The notes under the pieces: generated by a model
Told to the model about the DNA's origin: nothing
The model's input: only the letters and a program-made list of their open reading frames with translations
The model's database searches: none
Source: an uncultured Nitrosomonas sp.
GTDB taxonomy: Bacteria > Pseudomonadota > Gammaproteobacteria > Burkholderiales > Nitrosomonadaceae
NCBI GenBank assembly: GCA_902826055.1
Contig: CADEDJ010000027.1
Coordinates: forward strand, 3,373-41,325
Direction of reading: 5' to 3'
Length of the DNA stretch: 37,953 nt
Part shown: positions 19,594-28,611 of the stretch, piece by piece
Layout: every line of letters begins with the position of its first letter
Position numbering within the stretch: the first letter of the stretch is position 1
Translations under genes and position numbers: made by a program

Positions 19594-20268
19594 GTGAATA
19601 CCTTCGTGCTGAACCGATGTTTCCTTGATGGGCCTGCTGGAAAGCTAGAAACCGTTATTGGAGAGCCTCAATCAATCCCTCAAGGGATTGCTGTCATTGC
19701 ACACCCGCATCCCCAGCATGGTGGAACTATGGATAATAAGGTTGTGCATACGATATTTACTACCTTGCTAGATCTCGAATTCATTACAGTTAAATTCAAT
19801 TTTCGTGGCGTAGGTCAGAGTGAAGGCGCATTTGACCAAGGTATTGGTGAAATCCAAGATGTGATTGCTGTAGTTGATGCGATTCGCGGCCAGTTTAGAC
19901 AACATTTAATAAATAAACCGCTGCTATTGGCAGGATTTTCATTTGGAGGTGCAGTTCAGCTGCATGTCGCTCACAAATTAAACCCGCAATACCTTATTTT
20001 GGTCGCTCCGTCAGTAATTAATCTGCAAGCGCCGGAAGTCCCGGAAACTACCCACTATGCTTTGATTATTCAAGGCGATAAAGATAATATCGTGTTGCCT
20101 GCTACGATTCTCGCCTGGGCAACTCCTCGGTCTCAGCCCATCGTGTTTATTCCTGGTGCAGAGCATTTTTTCCACGGCAAGCTATCAATACTCAAGCAAA
20201 TAATACAGGCAGCCTTTATTAGAAAAGAAGCTTACCAACCCATTATTCAACCAATCGGTGTTGTATAG
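19594..20268 (+). CDS. Alpha/beta hydrolase (COG2945-type)
   Basis: A 224-residue hydrolase starting at GTG 19594. The catalytic elements are visible: the nucleophile Ser in LLAGFSFGGAV, an Asp in IQGDKDNIV, and a His in IPGAEHFFHGK. The oxyanion region AHPHPQHGGTMDNKVV and the FNFRGVGQSEG segment are typical of the small cytoplasmic family. The true substrate is unknown. Its 3' end overlaps the convergent response regulator gene by 26 bp. Confidence 0.88.
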   Translation: MNTFVLNRCFLDGPAGKLETVIGEPQSIPQGIAVIAHPHPQHGGTMDNKVVHTIFTTLLDLEFITVKFNFRGVGQSEGAFDQGIGEIQDVIAVVDAIRGQFRQHLINKPLLLAGFSFGGAVQLHVAHKLNPQYLILVAPSVINLQAPEVPETTHYALIIQGDKDNIVLPATILAWATPRSQPIVFIPGAEHFFHGKLSILKQIIQAAFIRKEAYQPIIQPIGVV

Positions 20269-20875
20269 CATAGCGAACCAATTGCGCATTATTCTTCATA
20301 TTCATTTTTTCCAGGATACGAGTCCTATACGTACTCACCGTTTTAATGCTGAGCGATAATTTGTTCGCAATTGCGGTCAATGATTCTCCCGAGACGATAA
20401 GTTTAAAAACATGAAGCTCTCGATCTGAAAAAGTAGTGTGTGCCAATAAGCCAGTATCTAGTCCTGGATTAAATAGCAGTTTCTCGGCAAGTTCAGGATT
20501 TACATATTTACCACCCTTTGCAATTCTCCGAACCACATGAATCAGCAAATCTGTTGGGCTATCCTTGGTCAAATATCCTGAGGCTCCCGAACGAATGGCT
20601 CTAATGGCATACTCATCCTCGGGATACATGCTGAGTATCAGAATACGAGCGGTAGCATTCATTGAAAAAATTCTTTTTAAAACATCTAAGCCATTAATAT
20701 CCGGAAGATTAATATCCAATAAAATAATATCCCACTCACAATCGCGCGCTTTTTTGAGAATATCCTTTCCATCAACAGCCTCTGCCACAACTTCAATATC
20801 ATCTACTTCGCTAAAAATCCTTCTTATCCCATCACGAAATAAAGCATGATCATCAGCAATCAGAACTTTAATCAT
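20243..20875 (-). CDS. LuxR-family (NarL/FixJ-type) response regulator
   Basis: A 210-residue response regulator. The receiver domain (1-120) has the acidic pocket Asp8-Asp9, phospho-acceptor Asp54 (IILLDINLPD) and the conserved Lys in YLTKDSP. The LuxR-type DNA-binding domain (about 148-210) contains FSDRELHVFKLIVSGES, AIANKLSLSIKTVSTYRTRILEKM and AQLVRYAI. Its start overlaps the upstream histidine kinase gene by eight bases, so the two are translationally coupled and almost certainly a cognate pair. It is the last gene of the five-gene minus-strand run that contains the LOV photoreceptor. Confidence 0.95.
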   Translation of the reverse strand: MIKVLIADDHALFRDGIRRIFSEVDDIEVVAEAVDGKDILKKARDCEWDIILLDINLPDINGLDVLKRIFSMNATARILILSMYPEDEYAIRAIRSGASGYLTKDSPTDLLIHVVRRIAKGGKYVNPELAEKLLFNPGLDTGLLAHTTFSDRELHVFKLIVSGESLTAIANKLSLSIKTVSTYRTRILEKMNMKNNAQLVRYAIQHRLVE

Positions 20876-22322
20876 TTATTGATTCCTCATGTAATCCCAT
20901 CATTATCAAAGGTATTCTCAATGATATTATACTTCCTCCCGAAGGCGAACCACTGACTTCGAGCTTTCCACCCAATTGTTGCGCTCGCTCTTTCATGCCA
21001 ATTATTCCAAAAGATCCCGGGCTCGACAATCGCGGTTGAGTGATACCGATGCCATTATCTTTAATTGAAATGATAAGCATGTCCTCATCTTCTAGCAGTT
21101 CAACATTCACCTTAGAAGCTCTTGCATGCTTGGCAATATTGATAAATGCTTCCTGGATAATCCTAAAAATGCTGGTTTCATGATGCTTATTGATGCGCGA
21201 TAAATCCGAAGTAATCGATTCAAGTGAACATTGGATATTGGTTCGTTGCTCAAATTCACGTATCAGCCATTCAATAGCACCACACAATCCTAGGTTATCG
21301 AGTACATTGGGGCGCAAATTAACGGAAACCCTGCGCGCGGTCTCAATAGCTTCCCCCGTTAATTGGTAAAGCGATTTGATTCGTTCATGCATGGGTTCAG
21401 CACTTATTTTTTTTAAAAGCCAGTCCAAATCCATTTTAAGAACAGTCAAAGTTCCTCCCAATACGTCATGAATTTCTCGTCCAATACGCGTCCTTTCTTC
21501 TTCTCTGACATCTTGTAGATGCGTTGTCAAATGACGTAAATTCTCGATTAATTTTTTGTGCTCAGTAATATCTTCTACCATGCATAAATGACAAGCCTCC
21601 AATTCCCCGACCATCTCAAACAAAACGATAGACATTTCAATCCAAATAACCGATGTATCGGTATGCACAATTCTTTTGACTATTTTTGAATCATGGATTT
21701 GTTCATTAATGATCCGTTTTATGTCGTCGCGGTAGGAAAGTAAATCGTCTGGATGAATAATGGCGGATTGATTCATACCTAGAAGTTCAGCCATACTTCT
21801 ACCCGTTATCGATGCGTACCTCGGGTTAATATCGTAATAGGTACCAGTTTGTAAATTGATTAACGCAATACCCAATGGAGCTTTCTCAAAAATTGTCTGG
21901 AACCTTTTTTGCGCTCTTTTGCTGTTTTCCTCTATACGTTTTCTCTCGATGGAATAACGGATGACGCGAGCCAAAACACCCTTTGACAGGCTGCCCTTGA
22001 CAAGGTAGTCTTGCGCCCCTGCTGCAATCGTTTTAATTGCAAGTTTTTCATCATCTCTGAAAGATAACACCGCAATCGGTATACTCGCAGCCTTATCACG
22101 CAACAAATTGATTGTTGCAATACCATCGCTATCCGGTAAAGTAAGATCCGATAAGATCAAATCAAATGAATGCTTCTGAAGTAGTTCAAGCGCAGAATTC
22201 AATCGTTCCGTATGAATTACGCTTATCTGATCCCCCATGGCTTGTTGCAGATCATTTTGTACAAGAATTGCATCACTTTCATTATCTTCAATGAGTAAGA
22301 CATTAATTTTAGAAGAAATCAT
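20868..22322 (-). CDS. Soluble histidine kinase with N-terminal receiver and PAS domains
   Basis: A 484-residue cytoplasmic kinase with no membrane helix. Domain order: receiver (about 5-120; phospho-acceptor Asp59 in LILSDLTLPD, Lys109 in YLVKGS), PAS (about 140-255), then a HisKA_3 dimerisation domain with His285 in TRIGREIHDVLGG. The HATPase domain has the N box EAFINIAKHA, DNGIGI, and GSFGIIGMKERA. HisKA_3 kinases normally pair with LuxR-type regulators, which matches the overlapping downstream gene. The PAS domain lacks the LOV cysteine motif, so light would have to be sensed by the separate LOV protein encoded 84 bp upstream. The N-terminal receiver means the kinase itself can be an acceptor in a relay. 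Confidence 0.93.
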   Translation of the reverse strand: MISSKINVLLIEDNESDAILVQNDLQQAMGDQISVIHTERLNSALELLQKHSFDLILSDLTLPDSDGIATINLLRDKAASIPIAVLSFRDDEKLAIKTIAAGAQDYLVKGSLSKGVLARVIRYSIERKRIEENSKRAQKRFQTIFEKAPLGIALINLQTGTYYDINPRYASITGRSMAELLGMNQSAIIHPDDLLSYRDDIKRIINEQIHDSKIVKRIVHTDTSVIWIEMSIVLFEMVGELEACHLCMVEDITEHKKLIENLRHLTTHLQDVREEERTRIGREIHDVLGGTLTVLKMDLDWLLKKISAEPMHERIKSLYQLTGEAIETARRVSVNLRPNVLDNLGLCGAIEWLIREFEQRTNIQCSLESITSDLSRINKHHETSIFRIIQEAFINIAKHARASKVNVELLEDEDMLIISIKDNGIGITQPRLSSPGSFGIIGMKERAQQLGGKLEVSGSPSGGSIISLRIPLIMMGLHEESIND

Positions 22323-22406
22323 GCGTAAATGACTTTAGTAATACTGCTGAAGTAAAAATAAGTCATTAAAATTTCCTAGTTTAAGCTGAAAACAGTTTGG
22401 TAAGTC

Positions 22407-22859
22407 TCATGCCTTAAGTTTTGCCAATTGTTCTTTCAATTCCTTGATTTCATTTTCTGCGCGCAGCTGTGAGGTAACATCAAGTTGAACGCCAAGAAAA
22501 TATAGAAGATTTCCCTTGGTATCAAAAAGTGGCGATAATACGAGGTGGTTATAAAATAACTCACCGTTTTTACGATAATTGCGTAGCGTTACCTCAATGG
22601 ATTCTTTTTTCTTTAACGCCTCCCGCAGCTTAGCGACAGCTGCTTGATCATGCTCATTTCCTTGCAAAAAACGGCAGTTCCTGCCAACTGTTTCTGCCAG
22701 TGTATAGCCAGTAATTGTTTCAAATGCTTTGTTAACATAAACTAACGGCATATCCTCTTGGTCAGGATCAGCTAGTGATACGCCATTTACACAAGAATCA
22801 AGAATCTTGGACAGTACTTGTGGAATTAATCCAGGGTCTTTTTCTACAATAAAATCCAT
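22407..22859 (-). CDS. Short LOV-domain blue-light photoreceptor
   Basis: A 150-residue protein that is essentially one LOV (light-oxygen-voltage PAS) domain plus a helical tail. The full photoactive signature is present: GRNCRFLQG with the adduct-forming Cys62. Flavin-contact residues expected for a LOV domain are Asn61, Gln66, Asn94 (LRNYRKNGE), Asn104 (FYNHLVLSPL) and Gln125 (FLGVQLDVT). The tail after 125 (RAENEIKELKEQLAKLKA) is a predicted J-alpha-like coiled coil and would support dimer signalling. No output domain is attached, so it must act on another protein. The neighbouring REC-PAS kinase is the obvious candidate (inference). Stop is 84 bp before the kinase start; start is 60 bp after the SRPBCC gene. 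Confidence 0.93.
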   Translation of the reverse strand: MDFIVEKDPGLIPQVLSKILDSCVNGVSLADPDQEDMPLVYVNKAFETITGYTLAETVGRNCRFLQGNEHDQAAVAKLREALKKKESIEVTLRNYRKNGELFYNHLVLSPLFDTKGNLLYFLGVQLDVTSQLRAENEIKELKEQLAKLKA

Positions 22860-22919
22860 GACTTTTCTCCAGGTTAAACGATTACTAGCTCAATAAAAAA
22901 GAAACCAATTCTCATTAAT

Positions 22920-23402
22920 TCATAACTTCACATCAGTTTGCTCTGCCTCAATTAATCTTTTTATATTTTTTACTGTTCTTTCAGTTCCATCCTGCACAGC
23001 AATCCGTACCAGCTTCTCAAAGGGTCTTACATGCAAATCGAGACTTAATAATTCAAAAATAAAAGTTAATCTACTGTCTGTTGCCGTGATTGACTCAATC
23101 ACATAATCACAGCGATAGGGATTAGAAACACCTTCAAAACAAACACGCACACCGGCATCAAAAATTTTTACTTTAAATGTTGACTCAGATCGGTTACCTT
23201 GATCAATACGCACTTGGCGGCACAAAGCGCCCTGTTTGATAGGACCATCGGTAAGCTTCTCCAGCTCTTTGACTTCTGGCGACCATCGCGGATAGTTAAC
23301 CATCAAATCAATACCAATAAAGTTAAAAAGCCTATCATTTGGGCTTTGAATGACTACACTGGCCTTACCAATTACAGGGTTGTCTTTAAACAAACCAAGC
23401 AT
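22920..23402 (-). CDS. SRPBCC-family (START/polyketide-cyclase fold) protein
   Basis: A 160-residue protein with the helix-grip pattern of SRPBCC proteins: an N-terminal strand ASVVIQSPNDRLFNFIGID, a middle of alternating beta strands (RQVRIDQGNRSESTFKVKIF, YVIESITATDSRLTFIFEL), and a long C-terminal helix (TVKNIKRLIEAEQ). The YPRWSPEVKELEKLTDGPIKQG block is typical of 'SRPBCC / polyketide cyclase' annotations. These proteins bind hydrophobic ligands; the ligand here is unknown. It is the second gene of the LOV operon, 24 bp after the flavoprotein gene. Confidence 0.8.
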   Translation of the reverse strand: MLGLFKDNPVIGKASVVIQSPNDRLFNFIGIDLMVNYPRWSPEVKELEKLTDGPIKQGALCRQVRIDQGNRSESTFKVKIFDAGVRVCFEGVSNPYRCDYVIESITATDSRLTFIFELLSLDLHVRPFEKLVRIAVQDGTERTVKNIKRLIEAEQTDVKL

Positions 23403-23426
23403 ACAATATCTCCTGTCTAAAGCTTG

Positions 23427-24632
23427 TTAAACCAGGTAAGTATCAATTCCTGCAAGTAGAAAATCATACTGCGCTTCAACTAATTCTTTAATTGCTAGCG
23501 CAGGCATGCCTGTTACAATATTGCCCGTTGTCCCAAGCCAGCCCACAGCATCAGTTGGGCCTAAGCTAACAACATAACCCAAATCATGATGAAGGTACGG
23601 TTCAAGCAATCCTGGGAATCCTGAATGCCGCAGTATATTGCGCGCTACCAATTTACCTTTGCGAACAGCAGATTGTGCAGTTAACGTATTGGAACCAACC
23701 GATTGATAGTAAGAACAATCACCAGCAACAAAGATATTAGAGAAAGGTCTTTGATTTTCTAGTACCTGTCCAAAAGCATTCGCTGTAAAAATATTCAGCT
23801 GTTTCTTACCCAAAAATAAGATTGATAAATCAGAATGTAACTCATATTCTTTTTTCGCGTACTTTTCTGTTAGCAGAATCTTATCCAACCGTTGCTCACA
23901 ATAATAAGAATTCGGATAAAAAGCAATATCCATATCCTGTAAACGAGATTGCGTATAGCTACTAAAACCGATAGGAAACTGCTCCAATACATGTTCACCT
24001 GAATGAATCAGACGCAAATGGGCTTTGTTTCTTGTACGAGTAAGAAATTGCTTGATCTCCAATAAAAATTGGATGCCTGTTGCTCCACCTCCCACCACCG
24101 ATATAATTGGCTCTGAATGATTATTTTTAGCAAGAAATCCGGCCAATAAACTTGAACCGGCAGAAGTCATGAAATCTTCAAGATCCAGAATATTCTCACC
24201 ATGCTCAACTGTTCTGCCAGCACATCCAGAAGCAATCACGAGGTAGTCAAAATCCACTATCTCATTATCCAGAACCAGTATTTTTCTATCTTGGCAATCT
24301 GTAAGCGTTTTTTGATCGAAGTTTATTGATGCCGCTATATGCCGGCAACCATACCGATTTTCAATCTCCGAGAATGGAACCAGCAAATCCGTTAAAGGAT
24401 AACGAAAGGTTTCATGCAAGTGCGTAATTTTAAGATGCTGCATTCTCGGGTCAATTATTACCACATCCGTATCTGGCGCATATCGTAGCAAAGTGACCAT
24501 AGCAGCAATACCTGCATACCCGCCACCAACGATTACTACTTTCAGTTTTTTTTGTTTTGGTATATGGAACGGTAAAAAGGCCAAGGTACCTCCTTCGTTA
24601 ATGGGCCGGGAAATTTCACTTCGTTTTAACAC
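23427..24632 (-). CDS. FAD-dependent pyridine nucleotide oxidoreductase (NDH-2/SQR-like superfamily)
   Basis: A 401-residue flavoprotein. Two Rossmann motifs are visible: KVVIVGGGYAGIAA at 31-44 for FAD and ISVVGGGATGIQF at 177-189 for NAD(P)H. The second FAD contact is FVAGDCSYYQ near 301-310. The layout matches the NADH dehydrogenase-2 / sulfide:quinone reductase superfamily, but the C terminus shows no amphipathic membrane anchor and I see no redox CxxC pair, so the electron acceptor is uncertain. It is the first gene of the five-gene LOV run, 83 bp downstream of gluQ. It might generate the redox or flavin state to which the light signal is coupled (inference only). Confidence 0.85.
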   Translation of the reverse strand: MLKRSEISRPINEGGTLAFLPFHIPKQKKLKVVIVGGGYAGIAAMVTLLRYAPDTDVVIIDPRMQHLKITHLHETFRYPLTDLLVPFSEIENRYGCRHIAASINFDQKTLTDCQDRKILVLDNEIVDFDYLVIASGCAGRTVEHGENILDLEDFMTSAGSSLLAGFLAKNNHSEPIISVVGGGATGIQFLLEIKQFLTRTRNKAHLRLIHSGEHVLEQFPIGFSSYTQSRLQDMDIAFYPNSYYCEQRLDKILLTEKYAKKEYELHSDLSILFLGKKQLNIFTANAFGQVLENQRPFSNIFVAGDCSYYQSVGSNTLTAQSAVRKGKLVARNILRHSGFPGLLEPYLHHDLGYVVSLGPTDAVGWLGTTGNIVTGMPALAIKELVEAQYDFLLAGIDTYLV

Positions 24633-24715
24633 TAATCACTAGAATTCACTATTTAATATAAATGCACAAATTAACAAAAATCCTATCGTTAATTACATCA
24701 CTTTAAATGCAACAT

Positions 24716-25618
24716 TCACAATTTATACGGAATCTTGTCTACTTGCCAATGCTTACAAGCCCATTGCCAGAAATACGAAATATCCGCTTCAATAATTTCC
24801 TGTGGCGGTGGCTCCTGACCTAAAAAATGTAAAGCATGTAGCAGTTGTTTACGTGTATTTGATAGGTCAATTGGTTTGGCCCCTGTCTGCTTACTAAGCT
24901 TTTTACCTTGTCCGTTGGTTACAACCGGCAGATGCGTATATTTTGGGGTGGCATAACCCAGCATTTTTTGCAGATAGATTTGCCGCGGTGTGGAATCCAA
25001 CAAATCTACTCCTCGTACAACATGCGTTATGCCCTGGTCTGCATCATCTACAACTACTGCCAATTGATAAGCATACATTCCATCAGCCCGGCGTACAACA
25101 AAATCACCAATATCATTGCTAAGTCTTTGAGAACAAACCCCTCTCAAACCATCCTCAAATTCAATTAAGTTATTATCAGTACAAATGCGAAGTGCGTGCG
25201 TTCTGGCGCTATTAACAGGTCGCTTCAAACAAGTACCAGGGTATATGAGACCACTGATACCGGCAGTGCTAGAGTCAGCAATTTCTTTTCGCGAACATAT
25301 GCAAGGATAAATTAAATTTCTCTTAGCAAGGATATCAAGCGCCTCTTGATAAATTTTCGAGCGCTTACTTTGATAAATCACTTCACCTGTCCATTCCATA
25401 CCCAATCGTTCGAGCGTATACAAAATCCGATCTGCTGACCCAGGAACTTGTCGTTGCATATCAACATCTTCAATTCTCACCAACCACTCTCCATTATTAA
25501 ATTTTGCATCTAGATAGCTAGCAACTGCAGCAACTAACGAACCAGGATGTAAAGGCCCTGTAGGCGATGGCGCAAATCGACCGCGATACTTTGAAACAAA
25601 AGTTTGAGTAGCACACAT
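24716..25618 (-). CDS. gluQ: Glutamyl-Q tRNA(Asp) synthetase
   Basis: GluQ-RS (YadB), 300 residues. It is a shortened GluRS paralogue that attaches glutamate to the queuosine at position 34 of tRNA(Asp). The class I HIGH-like motif is in RFAPSPTGPLHPGSLVAA and the KMSKS-like motif in GKKLSKQTGA. The zinc site is formed by Cys residues in YPCICSRKEI and a later PGTC, as expected for this family. It lacks the GluRS anticodon-binding domain, which explains the short length. Divergent from mpl, with 164 bp between them. Confidence 0.95.
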   Translation of the reverse strand: MCATQTFVSKYRGRFAPSPTGPLHPGSLVAAVASYLDAKFNNGEWLVRIEDVDMQRQVPGSADRILYTLERLGMEWTGEVIYQSKRSKIYQEALDILAKRNLIYPCICSRKEIADSSTAGISGLIYPGTCLKRPVNSARTHALRICTDNNLIEFEDGLRGVCSQRLSNDIGDFVVRRADGMYAYQLAVVVDDADQGITHVVRGVDLLDSTPRQIYLQKMLGYATPKYTHLPVVTNGQGKKLSKQTGAKPIDLSNTRKQLLHALHFLGQEPPPQEIIEADISYFWQWACKHWQVDKIPYKL

Positions 25619-25782
25619 ATTTCAATATTCGAATATAATGATTACATTCAATAACTATCTGATAAAGAGACTGAAAGCACTGAATTTTATTATCTTACTG
25701 ATAAATTATTATTCTAAAACAACACCAATCAGTGCGACCTATTGATTAACTAAAAAAGACATTAAAAGCTATAGGACTAGCA

Positions 25783-27171
25783 ATGCACATTCATATACTC
25801 GGAATTTGCGGCACTTTTATGGGTGGGATAGCCGTCATTGCACGCGAATCCGGCCACAAGGTCACAGGCTGTGATCAAGATGTTTACCCCCCCATGAGCA
25901 CTCAACTTGAATCTCAGGGTATTGAATTAATACAGGGTTATTCACCTGAGCAAATTGGTCTTCAACCTGATATTTTTGTAATTGGTAATGTTGTTACTCG
26001 CGGCAATCCGTTGATGGAAGAGATCCTCGACAGAAATTTACCTTATATTTCTGGACCACAGTGGTTATCGGAAAACATTCTAAAAAAACGCTGGGTACTG
26101 GCGGTTGCAGGCACGCACGGCAAAACCACTACCAGCTCAATGCTAGCTTGGATTCTTGAGTACGCAGGACTAAATCCGGGATTCTTGATTGGCGGTATTC
26201 CTGAAAATTTTGGCTTATCGGCAAGAATGGGAAATATTTCATCACCGATTCTCGGTACTCAATCAAATTCTGTTGAAACTTCGCCTTTTTTTGTTATAGA
26301 AGCGGATGAATATGATACCGCTTTCTTTGACAAACGCTCTAAATTTGTTCACTACCCTGCAAAAACGGCAATTTTAAATAACCTCGAATTTGATCATGCT
26401 GATATCTTTCCAGATCTGTCAGCCATTGAACGCCAGTTTCATCATTTTATTCGAATCATCCCTAGAAATGGTTTAATTGCAGTAAATGGCAAAGATGAAA
26501 ATCTAAGACGTGTTTTAAAGCAAGGTTGCTGGACACCCCTAGAGGAATTTGGTACGGAAATCGGTTGGCATTCAAGAGCTCATAGCAATAATAACATCGC
26601 TATTCATTTTAATGAGAAACGTCAAGGATGCCTGCAATGGGATTTATTCGGCGAACATAATCGCATGAATGCGTTGGCCGCAATCAGTGCTGCCCGGCAT
26701 GCAGGTGTACCGGCTTCACTTGCTATTGAGGCATTAACACATTTCAAGAACGTCAAGCGTCGCATGGAAAAACGCGGAATTGTTAACGGCATTACCATTT
26801 ACGATGATTTTGCACATCACCCTACTGCCATTAAAACGACATTAAAAGGCTTACGTACCCATGTTGGAAAAGAAAGGATTATTGCCGTATTTGAACCACG
26901 TTCAAACACTATGAAAATGGGTGTATGGCAAAATGATCTTGCTAATAGCTTAGATGAAGCGGATCAAGTATTTTGCTTTACTCAAAGTGCTCCATGGGCA
27001 AAAAACGCGTTGGATAAATTGATTCCAAAAGCCAACTGTTATGATAACTTGGATCAATTGATACAAAACATAACTCAGATCACAGAGCCAGGCGATCATT
27101 TACTGATTATGAGCAATGGCAGTTTTGGCGGTATTCATGGCAAAATACTTTCATCGTTACAGAACCAGTAA
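25783..27171 (+). CDS. mpl: UDP-N-acetylmuramate:L-Ala-gamma-D-Glu-meso-DAP ligase (Mpl)
   Basis: Mpl, 462 residues, a Mur ligase that joins recycled murein tripeptide to UDP-MurNAc. The N-terminal Rossmann segment is MHIHILGICGTFMGGIAVIA. The P-loop is AVAGTHGKTTTSSMLAW near residue 106. NNLEFDHADIF and the C-terminal YDDFAHHPTAIKTTL are distinctive of Mpl rather than MurC. It provides cell-wall recycling that complements the rod-shape operon elsewhere in the window. It is alone on its strand and faces nirK across a bidirectional terminator. Confidence 0.96.
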   Translation: MHIHILGICGTFMGGIAVIARESGHKVTGCDQDVYPPMSTQLESQGIELIQGYSPEQIGLQPDIFVIGNVVTRGNPLMEEILDRNLPYISGPQWLSENILKKRWVLAVAGTHGKTTTSSMLAWILEYAGLNPGFLIGGIPENFGLSARMGNISSPILGTQSNSVETSPFFVIEADEYDTAFFDKRSKFVHYPAKTAILNNLEFDHADIFPDLSAIERQFHHFIRIIPRNGLIAVNGKDENLRRVLKQGCWTPLEEFGTEIGWHSRAHSNNNIAIHFNEKRQGCLQWDLFGEHNRMNALAAISAARHAGVPASLAIEALTHFKNVKRRMEKRGIVNGITIYDDFAHHPTAIKTTLKGLRTHVGKERIIAVFEPRSNTMKMGVWQNDLANSLDEADQVFCFTQSAPWAKNALDKLIPKANCYDNLDQLIQNITQITEPGDHLLIMSNGSFGGIHGKILSSLQNQ

Positions 27172-27370
27172 CACACTGTTCTATATCCTTTTTACATCAA
27201 CTTCTTGTATAGCCAAAATTCTACGCCTATTACAGTTTTTGATCATTGAAAGTACAACACCTTAACTTTCGGATCTTCTTTTATATACTTTTTTATCGTG
27301 CAAACACTTAATACTCCTGCAATAGTGATGCTCCTGTCTTCGTATTCAGTCTATCGAAAAATATCAAAAA

Positions 27371-27399
27371 AAAACCCAACCAGTAAATGGTTGGGTTTT
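27371..27399. terminator. Bidirectional intrinsic terminator between mpl and nirK
   Basis: AAAACCCAACCA (27371-27382) and TGGTTGGGTTTT (27388-27399) form a 12-bp stem with a five-base loop. A T run continues on the right and an A run on the left, so the hairpin-plus-T geometry exists on both strands. It lies between the convergent mpl and nirK genes. Confidence 0.93.
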
Positions 27400-27440
27400 T
27401 CTGAAACAGTTAATAATAACTATTATGTTAAGCTTTGATC

Positions 27441-28541
27441 TTAGTGATCCATTGCAGCTTTTGCGTCAAAGCTCTTTGGAGCTTTAACTTGAGTCATCAT
27501 ATCATCGTCCCATTTTCCTTCAACATTCATATGAAGTGCAGCACCCAATAACACAGCTTCAATCAGGTTATGACTGAGGTATACATATAATCCTGGTTGC
27601 TTGAATTCATAAGCTGCAGCCACTGCGGCGCCTGCTGGAACAAACCATGTTTCTTGACTGGTCAGAGGCACATCGCTGAATGATCCGCCTACCCAGTATA
27701 GATCAGCATGACCACCAATCAAGTGTGGATAGGAAGGACGGTTAGCTTGAGAATGGACAAATAACACTTTCTCACCTACTTTTGCTTTCAGTGCATTATC
27801 ACCAGTAATTGCACCAACAGCACCATTAAACACTACGTGTGTAGGAATAAGACCTTTGGCAGTTTCCAACATGTCTTGCATACCTTCAGCTGGTGAGTTA
27901 TAGGTTTTAAATTTGCCACTTGCATCTTTTGGTAAATAGAAATCTTGTTCACCGATGTAGAAAGCTTTGTCATATTTATAGGGTTTACCTTTAGAGTCTT
28001 TCAGACCATCTTTAGGTAATACCATAATAGCGCCGCTCATACCTGAAATCACATGGAATGGAATCATTGTTCCACCAGGTGCACAATGATAAACGAACAC
28101 GCCTGGCTTAACTGCTTTCCAGCGCAATACCACTTCTTCACCAGGTTGCACCAGAGTCAAACCTGCACCACCCAAGGCACCAGTTGCTGCGTGGAAATCT
28201 ACGTTATGAGCGAGTGTACTTTCTTTTGGATTGGCTAAGGTCAATTCAACATAATCACCCTCATGCACAATGATGAGTGGACCAGGAATGCTGCCATTAA
28301 AAGTAAGTCCCCAGACTTTAGCATCTGGAGCTACGTCCATGAGCTTTTCTTTGGTTTCCATACGCACTTCAACAATTTTAGGCCCTTTTGAAACCTGATC
28401 ATGTACAGGTACATTTGGTGGAGCCACCAATTCTTGTTTAACACGCGGTAATTTAGAAAGGTCTGCAGAAGCAACAACTGCTTGAGTTGCGCCAAAACAA
28501 AGCAATCCTAAACCTATAACTGCCTGAACAGCTTTAATCAT
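27441..28541 (-). CDS. nirK: Copper-containing nitrite reductase NirK
   Basis: NirK, 366 residues from ATG 28541. This start is chosen because a strong GGAGG lies five bases upstream; the in-frame ATG at 28553 is itself part of that ribosome site. A signal peptide (about 1-26, ending near VVASA) sends it to the periplasm. All copper ligands are visible: type 1 His112, Cys153, His163, Met168; type 2 His117, His152 and the His in LSHNLIEAV; catalytic Asp115 (HNVDFH) and the His of PHLIGGH. It reduces nitrite to NO in nitrifier denitrification. The gene stands alone, without the ncgABC genes that precede nirK in N. europaea. I found no NsrR-like palindrome upstream. Confidence 0.96.
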   Translation of the reverse strand: MIKAVQAVIGLGLLCFGATQAVVASADLSKLPRVKQELVAPPNVPVHDQVSKGPKIVEVRMETKEKLMDVAPDAKVWGLTFNGSIPGPLIIVHEGDYVELTLANPKESTLAHNVDFHAATGALGGAGLTLVQPGEEVVLRWKAVKPGVFVYHCAPGGTMIPFHVISGMSGAIMVLPKDGLKDSKGKPYKYDKAFYIGEQDFYLPKDASGKFKTYNSPAEGMQDMLETAKGLIPTHVVFNGAVGAITGDNALKAKVGEKVLFVHSQANRPSYPHLIGGHADLYWVGGSFSDVPLTSQETWFVPAGAAVAAAYEFKQPGLYVYLSHNLIEAVLLGAALHMNVEGKWDDDMMTQVKAPKSFDAKAAMDH

Positions 28542-28611
28542 ATCTCCCTCCATAAAAGATGAACTTTGCGCTTATTTTTGTGCGCCATTAATTCTGCTGT
28601 ATAACTTAGAA

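Noticed and set aside
27172..27370. Interval after mpl checked for a tRNA or small RNA.
   Set aside because: No cloverleaf or conserved structure seen apart from the terminator that follows.
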